A stretch of 64,000 bases of DNA from Acrocarpospora macrocephala. Lineage in GTDB: Bacteria > Actinomycetota > Actinomycetes > Streptosporangiales > Streptosporangiaceae. The first letter of the stretch is position 1. Each line of letters opens with the position of its first letter. The notes under the pieces are model-generated. The model made no database searches. It was not told where the DNA came from and saw only the letters and a list, made by a program, of their open reading frames with translations. The stretch covers positions 186,001 to 250,000 of the forward strand of contig NZ_BLAE01000006.1 of NCBI RefSeq assembly GCF_009687865.1, given 5' to 3'. Positions 16,020 through 24,987 of the stretch are shown here, one piece after another. The position numbers were made by a program, and so were the translations under genes.

Positions 16020-17563
16020 GCGATCTTCTTCCACGGCAGCATCACGTAGCTCTGCATGCCGCCGACCGGTCCGTCGACGGCGAACGTCAGCTGCCCGTCC
16101 GCGAGCTTCCACGTCAACCGGTACGGATCGCCGGGCCCGCAGTGGTCGGCAAGCTGCGACGATACAGGCAGCTTGCACCCCGTTAGTTTGGCCAAGAGGT
16201 CAGGATTCGGGACGAAGTAGACGGTGTCCCCGGAACCCCGCAGGTCACCCACTTCCAGCGGCATCGTGGAGTCCGAGGTGCCGCAGTCGTCGCCCGGGTC
16301 CGCGACCGGGCGGCAGCTCCCCTGGTACGTCCCGCCTTCGACCTTCAACGTCCACGTCCCGGCTGGGTGCGAATCGGCGACGTCGCCGCCGAATTGCGCG
16401 ACGTCCTGCTTGGTGATCCGTACCCGGTAAGTCCCCTCGGGCAGCGCGGCCGCCGTCGTGGGGATCGCGCCGATCTCCCCCTCGCTGGCCACGCCGGTAC
16501 GGCAGTTGGCGGGCACGTCCACAAGCTCCACCTGCGGATGCCTGGCGGCGATCGCCTGGATCTCCGTGAGGATCTCGGCGCCGGAGGGGTCGGCGGCGAG
16601 CCGGTCGAGGACCGGGCGTGTCCTGGTCCGAAGCTCCGCCACCTGCGCGGGCGACGCGTCGCGGAACCGGACCCCCCTCGCGCACAGGGCCTTCGCCGGT
16701 GTGCTCTCGTCGTAGGTCTGCGAGACCGACGCCTGAACGGCCGCGCTCGCGGCGGCCCTTATCCAGCCCTGCTGCTCCTCGGTTAGCCCGTCGAATCTCT
16801 TCTTCCCGATCGCCAGGACGAACACCTTCGGCCAGAGCACCACATTGGCCGTGACGTTGCCGGCTTCGAGCGCGAAACCGTTGTGCCAGTACTGGGGGAT
16901 GTCGAGTTCCGCGCCACGCAGGTTGCCCGAGCGGATCTGGTCGATGAAGGCGATGCTGAGGTTCGCCGGCACGGCGCCCAGCGCCGTCACGGTCTCGGCC
17001 TGCACCGCCGAGTTGAACGTACGGAAAGTCTGGTCCTTCCAGTCCGCGGGCCCGAGCAACGGCCCGTCGGCAGCGAAGGGTCGGCGCAGCGGCCCCACCG
17101 CGAGCCCGAGGCCGAGGACGCCGGTGCCCTCCAGCTTGCCGAGCAGCCGCGCGGCGACAGGAGCGGTGACCAGTTCCTTCGCGGCGGCGTAGCTGGTCAC
17201 CGTCAGCGGGGCCTCCACCGCCTCCAGGCCGGGGACGCCCGCCTTGGCGAAGGCACGGGTCGCGGGCCAGCCGCCGTCGACCTCGCCGGAGATGATCGCC
17301 CGGACAATGCCCGACTCGGCCTCCGCCGACCCGCCGCCGTACTCCCGTACGAGCTCGACTTTGATGCGCCCGCCGGAGAGATCCGCGAGCTTGGCGACGA
17401 ACACCTCAGGCCCGTACGACTGCCCGTTGGCGTTGGGAACCCCGTCGATCGTGGCGAGCCTCAACTCGATGACCCCGCTGCCCGTCCTGTCCACGGTCTG
17501 CGCGCACCCAGCCAACGCCAGCACCGCCAGCGCGCAACCCATCTTTCTTAGCCTCGTGGTCAT
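16016..17563 (-). CDS. DctP-like (TRAP-type) solute-binding lipoprotein with extra C-terminal domain
   Basis: A 515-residue lipoprotein. Signal peptide with lipobox LAGCAQ (Cys20). Residues about 30-340 match the DctP (family 7) binding-protein fold: IELRLATIDG, SGGRIKVELVREYGGG, WKDQTFRTFNS and NLRGAELDIPQYW. Residues 350-515 form an additional domain (GTYRVRITKQDV, GTWTLKVEGG, DPYRLTWKLADGQLTF) that looks beta-rich, like a lipocalin or calycin barrel. No TRAP permease gene lies nearby, so the protein probably serves as a sensor subunit for the adjacent kinases rather than for uptake. The ATG at 17563 is chosen at the signal peptide; the frame remains open upstream only as a shadow of the kinase gene. 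It is divergent from the kinase gene at 17690. Confidence 0.8.
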   Translation of the reverse strand: MTTRLRKMGCALAVLALAGCAQTVDRTGSGVIELRLATIDGVPNANGQSYGPEVFVAKLADLSGGRIKVELVREYGGGSAEAESGIVRAIISGEVDGGWPATRAFAKAGVPGLEAVEAPLTVTSYAAAKELVTAPVAARLLGKLEGTGVLGLGLAVGPLRRPFAADGPLLGPADWKDQTFRTFNSAVQAETVTALGAVPANLSIAFIDQIRSGNLRGAELDIPQYWHNGFALEAGNVTANVVLWPKVFVLAIGKKRFDGLTEEQQGWIRAAASAAVQASVSQTYDESTPAKALCARGVRFRDASPAQVAELRTRTRPVLDRLAADPSGAEILTEIQAIAARHPQVELVDVPANCRTGVASEGEIGAIPTTAAALPEGTYRVRITKQDVAQFGGDVADSHPAGTWTLKVEGGTYQGSCRPVADPGDDCGTSDSTMPLEVGDLRGSGDTVYFVPNPDLLAKLTGCKLPVSSQLADHCGPGDPYRLTWKLADGQLTFAVDGPVGGMQSYVMLPWKKIA

Positions 17564-17689
17564 GTCGACCCCTCTCTGATCGTCTCGAACGCTAAAGACG
17601 GGGGCGTACGCCGACGACCGTGGTGCCTCACCACGATCCTGCGGAAAACACGGTTCGCGGAGAAGCCGTCCAGGCGCACAATTCCAGAC

Positions 17690-19180
17690 ATGACAGGCGT
17701 GGTGGTGGCGGCTGTGCTGGTCGCCTGCTGCGGGGCGTGGACGGTGCGAGGGCTGCGACCGCATACCGCCGCCGGGCTGCTCGTGGCGGCCGCCGCCGTC
17801 GCGCTCCCCACGCTGGGCGGGGTGGGCTCCCTGCCTCCCTGGCTGCGCGCGGCGGCCCTGGCCGCGGAACCGCTCGTGGTCGCGGGTCTGGCGCTGACCC
17901 GGCCACGTGGTGCCCGCGCCGCCAGAAGGACCCGACGTGGTGGGCGCGGATACTGGCCGCGTGACGTCCGCGCGGCCTTCCCGCGCGGCACGCGCTCGGC
18001 GGTCGCGCTCGCCTCGGCCGCCGCGGCCGTCCACCTCGTGGGATATGAGCCGTTCGACGATCCGAACTGCCCGCGGACGTGCGACCCGCTCGGCCTCGCG
18101 TTCCTCGACACCAGGACCACCGTACTGATCGTCACCGGGCTCCTCGCCGCCGCGACCGTCGCGATGGCCAGCGCACCGATGTCGACCGCGGTCGCCGCCG
18201 CGGCGGTGGTCGCGGCCGGGTGGGGGGTTCGCTGGGCCTGGTGGGAGGGGTTCGCCTGGCCGGACGTGCTGATCGCGGTCGGACCGCTGGCCGTCGCGGG
18301 CGCCAGCGGCGCAGTCTGGGCCTCGGGCCTCGCCACCCTCCGGACGCGCCGCGCCCTCGAACGTCTCGCCGTACAGCTGGCCACCGGCACGGCCGGGCCG
18401 ATCAGGGCCGTCCACTTCGCCGTACCCGGCACGACGAGGTGGATCGACGCGAGTGGCTGGGACGCCGAACCGCCCGAGGGCACCCGCACGGTCGCCGCCG
18501 GGCCCGGGCTCCGGCTGCTGGTCTCCCGCCACGCCGACCCCGGCGACGTCCTCGCCGGGCTCACCCCCGCTATCGAGTGGGGCCTGCGGAACGCCCGGCT
18601 CGCGGCGCTCGCCCACGTCCACATCGCCGACGTACGCGCGTCCCAGCGACGGGTCGTCGCCGCGGCCGATGCGGAACGGCGGCGCATCGAGCGCGACCTC
18701 CACGACGGCGCGCAGCAGCGCCTGGTCAGCGCCGCGTTCCAGCTGCGGCTGGCCAGGGCGCGCGTGGGCCAGGACGCCGACCAGGTGGCCGCGATCGAGG
18801 ACGCCGTCCACAAGGCACTCGCCTCGCTCCGGACGCTCAGCCACGGGCTGTTCCCTCGCGTCCTGGCCGACGAGGGCCTCGCCGCGGCGCTCGACGATCT
18901 GGTCGCGGCATCCGGCGTACGGGCGAGCCTCGACGTCCGGCTCAACCGCGTCCCCGACCAGGACACGGCGATGGCGATCTACGCCGCCGTCGCCCGGGCC
19001 CTCGACCATCCCGCGCGTACGGCCGATATCGTCGTCTCCGACGACCCGCTCACGGCCAGAATCGAGACCGATGCCGTCTGGCGCACCGATCTCACCGAGA
19101 TCGCCGACCGGGTGGGCGCCGTCGGCGGGCATCACCGGCTCAGCCAGGAGGGAACGGTGCTCACCGTGGTGATCCCATGA
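17690..19180 (+). CDS. Histidine kinase-like protein: phosphoacceptor His intact, ATP-binding boxes lost
   Basis: This 496-residue protein has several N-terminal membrane helices (about 5-210). The dimerisation motif AERRRIERDLHDGAQQRL is complete, with His338. The region that should be the HATPase domain has decayed: the N box reads IYAAVARALDHPARTA (Asn lost), and neither DDGxGG nor GxGLxG is present before the recognisable terminal strand GTVLTVVIP. It should accept phosphate but not bind ATP. The partner kinase at 14610 is the mirror image. Its stop overlaps the response regulator start (ATGA at 19177-19180), so kinase and regulator are coupled. Precedent for split kinases exists in CheA3/CheA4 of Rhodobacter sphaeroides. 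Confidence 0.85.
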   Translation: MTGVVVAAVLVACCGAWTVRGLRPHTAAGLLVAAAAVALPTLGGVGSLPPWLRAAALAAEPLVVAGLALTRPRGARAARRTRRGGRGYWPRDVRAAFPRGTRSAVALASAAAAVHLVGYEPFDDPNCPRTCDPLGLAFLDTRTTVLIVTGLLAAATVAMASAPMSTAVAAAAVVAAGWGVRWAWWEGFAWPDVLIAVGPLAVAGASGAVWASGLATLRTRRALERLAVQLATGTAGPIRAVHFAVPGTTRWIDASGWDAEPPEGTRTVAAGPGLRLLVSRHADPGDVLAGLTPAIEWGLRNARLAALAHVHIADVRASQRRVVAAADAERRRIERDLHDGAQQRLVSAAFQLRLARARVGQDADQVAAIEDAVHKALASLRTLSHGLFPRVLADEGLAAALDDLVAASGVRASLDVRLNRVPDQDTAMAIYAAVARALDHPARTADIVVSDDPLTARIETDAVWRTDLTEIADRVGAVGGHHRLSQEGTVLTVVIP

Positions 19181-19821
19181 GAGTCGTGGTCGCCGACGAC
19201 GTCATGCTGATCCGCTCAGGCCTGTCGCGGCTGCTCACCGACGCCGGAGTGGAGGTGGTCGGCGAGGCCGCGAACACAGACGAACTCCTGCGCATCGTCG
19301 CCCTGGAACGGCCTGACGTGGCCATCGTCGACATCCGCATGCCGCCCACCCAGACCGACGAGGGTCTGGTCGCCGTACATCGAATCCGGCAGGGGTTCCC
19401 CGAGACGGCCGTGGTGCTGCTAAGCCAGTACCTCGAACCCCGCTACGCGCGCCGCCTGCTCGCCGAACAGCCAGCCGGGCTCGGCTACCTGCTCAAAGAG
19501 CGGGTCTCCGACATCGCCATCCTCATCGACGCGCTCCACCGGGTCCTGGAACACGAGTGCGTCCTGGACCCCACCATCGTCAACCGCCTGATGCGCGCCA
19601 CAGGCCCGGGCACCCCACTCAACCAACTCACCCCACGCGAACGCGAAATCCTCGGCCTGATGGCCGAAGGTCGCTCGAACACCGGAATCTCCACCCGCCT
19701 GGGCCTCAGCGAACGCACGGTGGAAGCCCTCTGCTCCCAGGTGTTCCGCAAACTCAGACTCGAACCCTCAGCCGACGTCAACCGCCGCGTACTCGCCGTA
19801 CTCACCCTGCTACGCACTTAG
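19177..19821 (+). CDS. NarL/FixJ-family response regulator
   Basis: This 214-residue regulator has a receiver domain with the acidic pair D7/D8 (VVADDVML), phosphoacceptor D52 (AIVDIRMPP) and the conserved Lys in YLLKERV near 104. A LuxR-type helix-turn-helix fills the C terminus (LTPREREILGLMAEG, then ISTRLGLSERTVE). When phosphorylated such proteins dimerise and bind promoter DNA. It is translationally coupled to the His-containing kinase at 17690, which makes that protein its likely phosphodonor. Confidence 0.92.
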   Translation: MRVVVADDVMLIRSGLSRLLTDAGVEVVGEAANTDELLRIVALERPDVAIVDIRMPPTQTDEGLVAVHRIRQGFPETAVVLLSQYLEPRYARRLLAEQPAGLGYLLKERVSDIAILIDALHRVLEHECVLDPTIVNRLMRATGPGTPLNQLTPREREILGLMAEGRSNTGISTRLGLSERTVEALCSQVFRKLRLEPSADVNRRVLAVLTLLRT

Positions 19822-20214
19822 AACGCCCGTCCACGGGGCTGACGAACTGGCGGTGAGTCCGGTGCCGCGCTGTGGGGGGTGGGCCGTCGACGGCCGACTG
19901 TTCGACGTGAGCGGGTTGCCGATCGCAATGGCCACCCCGCCCGGATGCGTCACCCCTGTCTGGCGCTGACCACGGTTATGGCGGGGTAGCCGTCACTGTC
20001 ACGCCCGACGGAACCGGGCATCGTCGACCGAAGAACTGGCCCGAAGCGATCATCTTGTGGTGATGGGGAGTCAGGTGGTGTGCTGGGGGTCAGGTCCATC
20101 AAGTACTGACGGAACTGGCCACCGCGCTTGGTGAACCCGGACGGTGGCCACGCACGACCTTCTTGGCATTACCGCTTTGACCAGCCCCGCCGTACTCGTT
20201 TCTTGGGAGTTCCC
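19822..20214. other. Intergenic spacer with no supported gene
   Basis: The space between the response regulator and the methyltransferase start. Short frames on both strands lack ribosome binding sites and domain patterns. No clear terminator hairpin with a T run was found. Confidence 0.45.
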
Positions 20215-20973
20215 GTGGATCGGTTCGACGACGGAATTCCGCATGCCGCCCGGATCTGGAACTACTGGATGGGCGGCACCGACAACTACGCAGCCGACCG
20301 CGCGGCCGGAAAGGCCGTCGCCGACGTTTACCCGGACATCGTGACCATGGCTCTGGAGTCCCGCCAGTTCCTCATCCGGGTGGTACGGTTCCTCGCCGCC
20401 GAAGCCGGAATCCGGCAATTCTTGGACATCGGTACGGGATTACCCACCATGTCCAACACCCACGAAGTCGCCCAGGAGATTGCCCCCGAATCCCGGATCG
20501 TGTACGTCGACAACGATCCCCTGGTCATCGAACAAAGCCGCGCCCTGCTCGGAGACAACTCTGGATCAGTCACCTACTTGGAGGCCGACTACCACGACCC
20601 CGAGGCCATCATCGGCGCCTCCGGGCTCGACCTCACCCGCCCGGTCGCCGTCATGTTCATGGGCGTGCTCGGCTACGTCGGCGACTTCACCGTCCTACGC
20701 TCCATCGTCTCGCGCACCATGGCGCCCATGCCCTCCGGCAGCCATCTCGTGCTCTGGGACGGCACCAACACCAGCACCGAAGTCAACGATGGTGGCGCCG
20801 CCCTCATCGAGGCCGGCGCGGCCCCCTACCACTTGCGCAGCCCCGCGCAGCTGGCCCGCTGCTTCGAGGGCCTCGACCTCGTCCCACCCGGCCTCACCGA
20901 GATCACCCGGTGGGGTACCGACCCCTCTGCTCCGTCCCTCGACACCCACGGCGGCGTGGGCCGCAAACCGTAG
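20215..20973 (+). CDS. SAM-dependent methyltransferase, DUF574/SCO0995-like family
   Basis: A 252-residue protein of the large actinobacterial methyltransferase family that opens with (I/V)PHxARIWNYWxGGxDN, seen here at about residues 8-22. The SAM-binding motif I is FLDIGTGLPT; motif II lies around IVYVDNDPLV; ADYHDP follows. The substrates of this family are unknown; many copies occur per actinomycete genome. The GTG at 20215 is preferred since GGGAG lies five bases upstream and family members start close to this motif; the frame runs open to 20128 without a better site. Confidence 0.8.
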   Translation: MDRFDDGIPHAARIWNYWMGGTDNYAADRAAGKAVADVYPDIVTMALESRQFLIRVVRFLAAEAGIRQFLDIGTGLPTMSNTHEVAQEIAPESRIVYVDNDPLVIEQSRALLGDNSGSVTYLEADYHDPEAIIGASGLDLTRPVAVMFMGVLGYVGDFTVLRSIVSRTMAPMPSGSHLVLWDGTNTSTEVNDGGAALIEAGAAPYHLRSPAQLARCFEGLDLVPPGLTEITRWGTDPSAPSLDTHGGVGRKP

Positions 20974-21390
20974 ACGCCCGGCCGAGAAAGCGGGCCTGCC
21001 CTTGAAGTCCTGCGCGTGCTTGCCAAGCGTGATCCCGAGGCGGGGGATCCGGAACTTCCGCAGGAACGGAGTCCGTGAAGCGGCGATCACGGTGTCAACC
21101 CGGTGTGGTCTACACAGGCGGGCAACCAGTTCCGGAGATCCGTACCCTGCCCGTACGTGGTGCGGACGTGCTGACGTGATTCCAGCCCTACCGATCCCCG
21201 CTCGCGACGCGCCGCCTGGCGGCATCCTTGTCGGCTGCAGCCTGTCTGATGTTGGGCAAACTGGCGCGTTGCCGCTGCCGCGAGCCCCGGAAATCAGGGT
21301 TGCCGCTACTGTCCGATGGATGGCAAACCCCACGAGCGACCTCCCGGAGGAGGAGGCTTCCGACTTACATCTTCCTGGCCAGCAAGGCAA
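20974..21390. other. Intergenic spacer with no supported gene
   Basis: The region between the methyltransferase and the convergent phosphotransferase gene. Open frames here are shadows or chance frames with poor codon use. It may carry a decayed gene remnant, but nothing can be identified. Confidence 0.4.
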
Positions 21391-22332
21391 TCACTGGAGC
21401 AGCCTGGCACGGGTCCACGCAAGCGCGGCCTGGGCGGCGCGCGCCTGGTAGGCGCGCAGGTTCGGAACGCCGGGCGGCGAAGGCTGCCTGCTCATACGCG
21501 TCCAGTAGCCAGCGTAGGCGGCAGCGTAACTGGTGACCACTTCGGCGGGCAGCTCCTCCCACGCGGGCACCCCGATGAGGGTTTTCTCCGCAGCGCGAGG
21601 TTCGTGCCCGGCCATGATCATGTGGGGGATCAGGTCCACGACATCCTGCCAGGGCGCCCCGATCGACGGCTGTGCCCAGTCGATGACCATGAGCGCGCCG
21701 TCCTCGTCGCGGATGAGCAAGTTGTCCGGGCGGATGTCGCCGTGGACGAGCGACGGCCCCGCCGCGCGAGGCACCCACGCGCGTTCTAGTTCGGCCAGCA
21801 GTGGCAGCCGATCACGCTCCCACGGGCCGAGTCCGGCGACGAGCCTGTCCCCGGCACCGGCACGGAGCAGTTCGCCCCAGCCGTGCAACTGGCCGCCGCG
21901 GGCGATCGGCGCGAGCGGGGCATCGACAGGGCTCGGCGTCAGGGTCGCGGCCAGGCTCGCGACCTCGGCGACCGCGACCGGCACGTCCGGCGAGTCCGGC
22001 GACAGGTCGGGGTACCGGCCGGCGATGTCGTCGAAGACGAGCACCACCCAGCCGTCTAGGTCGCCGGTCCAGCGCAGTTGGGGCGCAGGCGTGGTGTGTG
22101 GGAGTCGCGCGGCGACGGCCGCCTCGGCGCGGTACTTCGGCGCCAGGTCGTGGTCGGCGGGGACGGCCTTGACGAACGCGCGGCCCTGGACGGCGGCCAG
22201 GCGGACGGCGACACCGGGGGTGAATCCCCCCGACTGCACCTCTGCCGTGCTGACGTGGCCGAGGCGACGGACAAGGGCGTCGCGCAGGCCCTGGGGCAGG
22301 TCATTCCAGGACGGGCGAACAGCAGGGGACAT
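21391..22332 (-). CDS. Aminoglycoside phosphotransferase (APH)-like kinase
   Basis: This 313-residue protein has the APH/choline kinase fold. The catalytic loop is LVHGDIRPDNLLI (about 200-212), with Asp and Asn placed as in APH enzymes, and the metal-binding IDWAQPSIGAPWQDVVDL follows at about 222-239. The N lobe has AFVKAVPADHDL, a likely ATP-binding Lys strand. The family phosphorylates small molecules including some antibiotics, but most genomic copies have no known substrate. ATG 22332 is used; a longer frame starts at 22377. In many actinomycetes this gene lies next to a helix-turn-helix regulator, and here the downstream-oriented neighbour (22492-23135) is a broken one. Confidence 0.82.
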   Translation of the reverse strand: MSPAVRPSWNDLPQGLRDALVRRLGHVSTAEVQSGGFTPGVAVRLAAVQGRAFVKAVPADHDLAPKYRAEAAVAARLPHTTPAPQLRWTGDLDGWVVLVFDDIAGRYPDLSPDSPDVPVAVAEVASLAATLTPSPVDAPLAPIARGGQLHGWGELLRAGAGDRLVAGLGPWERDRLPLLAELERAWVPRAAGPSLVHGDIRPDNLLIRDEDGALMVIDWAQPSIGAPWQDVVDLIPHMIMAGHEPRAAEKTLIGVPAWEELPAEVVTSYAAAYAGYWTRMSRQPSPPGVPNLRAYQARAAQAALAWTRARLLQ

Positions 22333-22491
22333 CGTGGAGCCTTCGTGATCGGACGGCGGATGGGCATGGCCAAGCACCGGGCGGGATCAGGCTGCTGCGG
22401 CCCTTTCCCGTCCGGCGCTGGTAGCTCGCCGATCACAGGTCATGCGTGGACGCTACCGCAGGCCCCGCCCGGCGCGGGGTGGAACGCGCGG

Positions 22492-23135
22492 TCATGTCAT
22501 GTGGTGGAGATAGGCGTCGAGGTCGAGGCGCAGGTCGTCCATGGTGTCGGGGGTCACCCGGTGGGCGACTGTGATGACTACCTCCAGGGCGTGGGCGAGG
22601 GAATCGCACGTGGGCACGGAGGGCGCGTCCATCAGCGTGGTGAGGTCGCTCAGGCAGGCACGGCCCAGCGACGAGGCACCGATCTCGGTGTCCAGGTGGT
22701 ACCAACCGTAAGCCGCCCGGCTCGGTTGCAGGGCCGTGCGAATCAGGGACCGGACGGCCGTGACGAGCATGTGGTACTCGGCGTACGCCATCATGCGCTG
22801 CTGGTGTGCCAGCCGTTTGCGCAGCATGCTCGCCAGCACGAGCGCCTCCACGACTAACTCGCGACAGCTCGGGGCCACGGCCAGGCGGTCGCGGACGAAC
22901 GCCTCGACAGCCGGGTCAGGCGGCTCCGGCTCGGCGTCCGGGTTGGTGTAGACGAGGACACCGCGGGTCAGTCCCGCGATGGCGGGGATACGGTCGGCGG
23001 GCGCTAGGTACAGGTCGAGCTACTGCAGGTGGCCCTGGTGCTCCACCAGGTGGACACTGCCGAGCCCGCCCATGGCGGGCACGATCCTGTCGGGCCAGCC
23101 GGGCAGGATCGCGCCCAGCTCGACGCGGATGACGG
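22492..23135 (-). pseudogene. Truncated XRE-type regulator remnant with nonsense codon
   Basis: Reading leftward from about 23135, one frame gives VIRVELGAILPGWPDRIVP, continues to HLVEHQGHLQ and then hits TAG at 23020-23022. It resumes in the same frame with LDLYLAPADRIPAI and runs to the stop at 22492 (ending DAYLHHMT). Reading through the stop gives one continuous soluble protein without shifts, so this is a single gene with a nonsense codon and a missing 5' end. The pattern resembles the long actinobacterial regulators found beside APH genes, but the HTH part itself is absent. The 5' loss coincides with the GC-poor neighbour at 23148, so an insertion may have cut it. Confidence 0.6.
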
Positions 23136-23147
23136 CGCCTTCTTGAA

Positions 23148-23948
23148 TTACTCCATCGGACGCGAACGATGCCGCTGAGCCGCTGGAAGCCGTTTCTTTT
23201 TCGCTCCATCCATTCGCTCGAAGAGCTCATTTCGCCACTCGACCACAGACGTATCCTCATGTCCAATTAGTGGCGCTCCCGCAAAATACCTTACACCATC
23301 TTGAATAATCCCTATCAGTCGAGCGGGACCAACACGATATATCCCTCCCAGCTGCGGCGCTCCACCCGACTTTGAATCCTTTCCACTGGCCACCGATTCA
23401 TGGAATGCGGAATATACCGCTCGGCTAGTACTTCCATCGGGGCTCTGACTCCAGAGCGCATCGGCGTCTCTAACCGAGGCGTGCCCACTTCCCGCTATGT
23501 GCAGAAACGACGACACAGCGGGAACGACAGGGGTAGTGGTTGACCATTTGCGGCTCGGCGCGTTATATGAGACTATTTCCAGCCGAAAAACGCTATCCAT
23601 ACCGACACCACACCTATAGCCATGGAGGACTCCGAAGTTACTCCGCCGACCCATCGGATAGTCGGAAGCCAATCGCCTCAATGCTTCCTGAACGCTATTT
23701 CCCCACCCACCGGGACCCTCGCGCAATAATCCGCGATCAATCCGGTCAACAATGTTCGGGATCGCCAAAGCGGGGAAGAGTACATCACCATAGTATCCAA
23801 AAAGATGGGGTTCATTCGAACAGGCAAAAACCTTTCTTCCTTGATCCCATCTGTCTGTCTCACCCCACGAAATTCTGCTATCGCTAACAATGTAAAGCGA
23901 CGAAATAGCCCGCGAGTCAACGCCAACCCATGCGGCGATTGAGGTCAC
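23148..23948 (-). CDS. Proteasome-like N-terminal nucleophile (Ntn) hydrolase homolog
   Basis: A 266-residue protein. The start is GTG 23948 with GGAGG five bases upstream. The first residues, MTSIAAWVGVDS, followed by YIVSDSRISWG and KVFACSNEPHLFGYYGD, mimic the beta-subunit pattern of 20S proteasome relatives: a Thr at position 2, a DSR motif about 20-25 residues on and a KVF strand. If Met1 is removed, Thr2 would be the catalytic nucleophile. It lacks a propeptide. Codon use is clearly more AT-rich than the surrounding genes, which suggests horizontal transfer. Such solitary Ntn homologs occur in accessory islands; their substrates are not known. Family assignment rests on motif resemblance only. 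Confidence 0.6.
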   Translation of the reverse strand: MTSIAAWVGVDSRAISSLYIVSDSRISWGETDRWDQGRKVFACSNEPHLFGYYGDVLFPALAIPNIVDRIDRGLLREGPGGWGNSVQEALRRLASDYPMGRRSNFGVLHGYRCGVGMDSVFRLEIVSYNAPSRKWSTTTPVVPAVSSFLHIAGSGHASVRDADALWSQSPDGSTSRAVYSAFHESVASGKDSKSGGAPQLGGIYRVGPARLIGIIQDGVRYFAGAPLIGHEDTSVVEWRNELFERMDGAKKKRLPAAQRHRSRPME

Positions 23949-24424
23949 ACGTTCCTCCGGTTGCAGATCGAGCGCATCTCCGGGATCCTAGGCAAGCCGT
24001 AGTCTTCACAGAGGACTCAGCACCCCAGGTAGCCATCACGGCAGGGTACTCGGGGACGCAACTCCTGGGTCCGCCACTCCATGGCGGGGGCGAGGTGTCG
24101 GTGCGGGCGCTTGCGTCCGCACTCCCAGGTCCTCCGAGCCAAACGCCACAGCCAACACGGCTCCATGACTTCACCTGAAGCGGCGAGGTACGCGGGAATC
24201 CGACGGGTAAGCGACGACCAGTCATTTGGGCGTTAGATGGCATCATCCACAGCCCGCGCTTGTCACCCCGTCCCGCTGAGCTGTGATGAGTGAGGCCCAT
24301 CAACCGCGCAGGCCGTGTCCTCGCCTACGCGCGCCGGCCCGTAGTGCGCCCAGGAAACACCGGCCCCGGATGGCGATCACATGGAGGAGCGTCTATGTCC
24401 GCAGCGACCTGGAGAAACGCGACC

Positions 24425-24447
24425 AAGATCATCCCGGAAATATCCCG
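24425..24447 (+). repeat. Arm-type repeat, copy 1 (outside the left att)
   Basis: The sequence aagatcatcccggaaatatcccg has near copies at 24687-24710 and 43392-43416. The shared core is catc(c/a)(t/c)ccgnnnatatnccg. All three copies lie within 160 bases of a tRNA-Ser att sequence, which suits integrase arm-binding sites. The role is inferred. Confidence 0.5.
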
Positions 24448-24558
24448 TGATCAACGACATGGAGTCGCTCACGACGGCCCACGGCTGCACACCCGGGAAA
24501 TGAGCACCGGTCCCCCTGGCGCCCATACCACCAGGTCAAGCCACGTTTTCCAAGCTAA

Positions 24559-24618
24559 GCGGAGAGCGTGGGATTCGAACCCACGAGGAACGTCACCGCC
24601 CCTAGCGGTTTTCAAGAC
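24559..24618 (-). repeat. attL: Left attachment site: copy of the tRNA-Ser 3' half
   Basis: On the minus strand this stretch repeats the anticodon stem-loop (ggtcttgaaaaccgctag) and the T-arm plus acceptor 3' strand (ctcgtgggttcgaatcccac, then gctctcc) of tRNA-Ser at 43529-43616. The variable arm between them differs, and the 5' half of a tRNA is absent, so it cannot be a working tRNA. This is the expected signature of an element that inserted into the 3' end of tRNA-Ser and restored the gene at the other end. Confidence 0.75.
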
Positions 24619-24686
24619 CACTAAGCATCGTGCCAGTACCTAGCCTCTGACCTGCATCAAAAGTCAAGCTGAGCACGATTCCTAGT

Positions 24687-24710
24687 AAGATCATCCCGCA
24701 CATATCCCGC
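24687..24710 (+). repeat. Arm-type repeat, copy 2 (inside the left att)
   Basis: The sequence aagatcatcccgcacatatcccgc lies 69 bases right of the att copy. It matches copy 1 at all but three or four positions. Confidence 0.5.
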
Positions 24711-24987
24711 ACGACACCCGCCTAGATCTGGTTGTTGTCCCGATGCGCTCTTGGGCGGTTGCTGTCAGCAAACCCATTAGCAAGATCGCCATGCTGACCA
24801 TGTCAACACGGTACCGAGGCCCGACGAAGGAGGGACGCGGCCTTAATCGCCCCGACCCTATACAACGCGCACCGAAGTGAGCGATCGTTGCGGCCCTGGC
24901 CACCCGATGCCTTCGAGTGGAAGCCAGCGCAGATGGCGGTCATGCCATGGGACCGGAAGAGAAGGGACGTACCGCACTTCCTTGAAG

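Noticed and set aside
17564-19135. N-terminal extension of the binding protein to over 1000 residues
   Set aside because: The frame is open, but the region is antisense to a kinase with clear motifs, and the lipoprotein signal peptide sets the start at 17563.
20215-22332. A secondary-metabolite cluster made of the methyltransferase and APH-like genes
   Set aside because: No scaffold enzyme is present, the genes converge across a spacer, and both families are common as singletons.
24561-24650. A second tRNA-Ser gene
   Set aside because: Only the anticodon arm and 3' half match. The 5' acceptor strand and D arm are missing, so it is an att copy.
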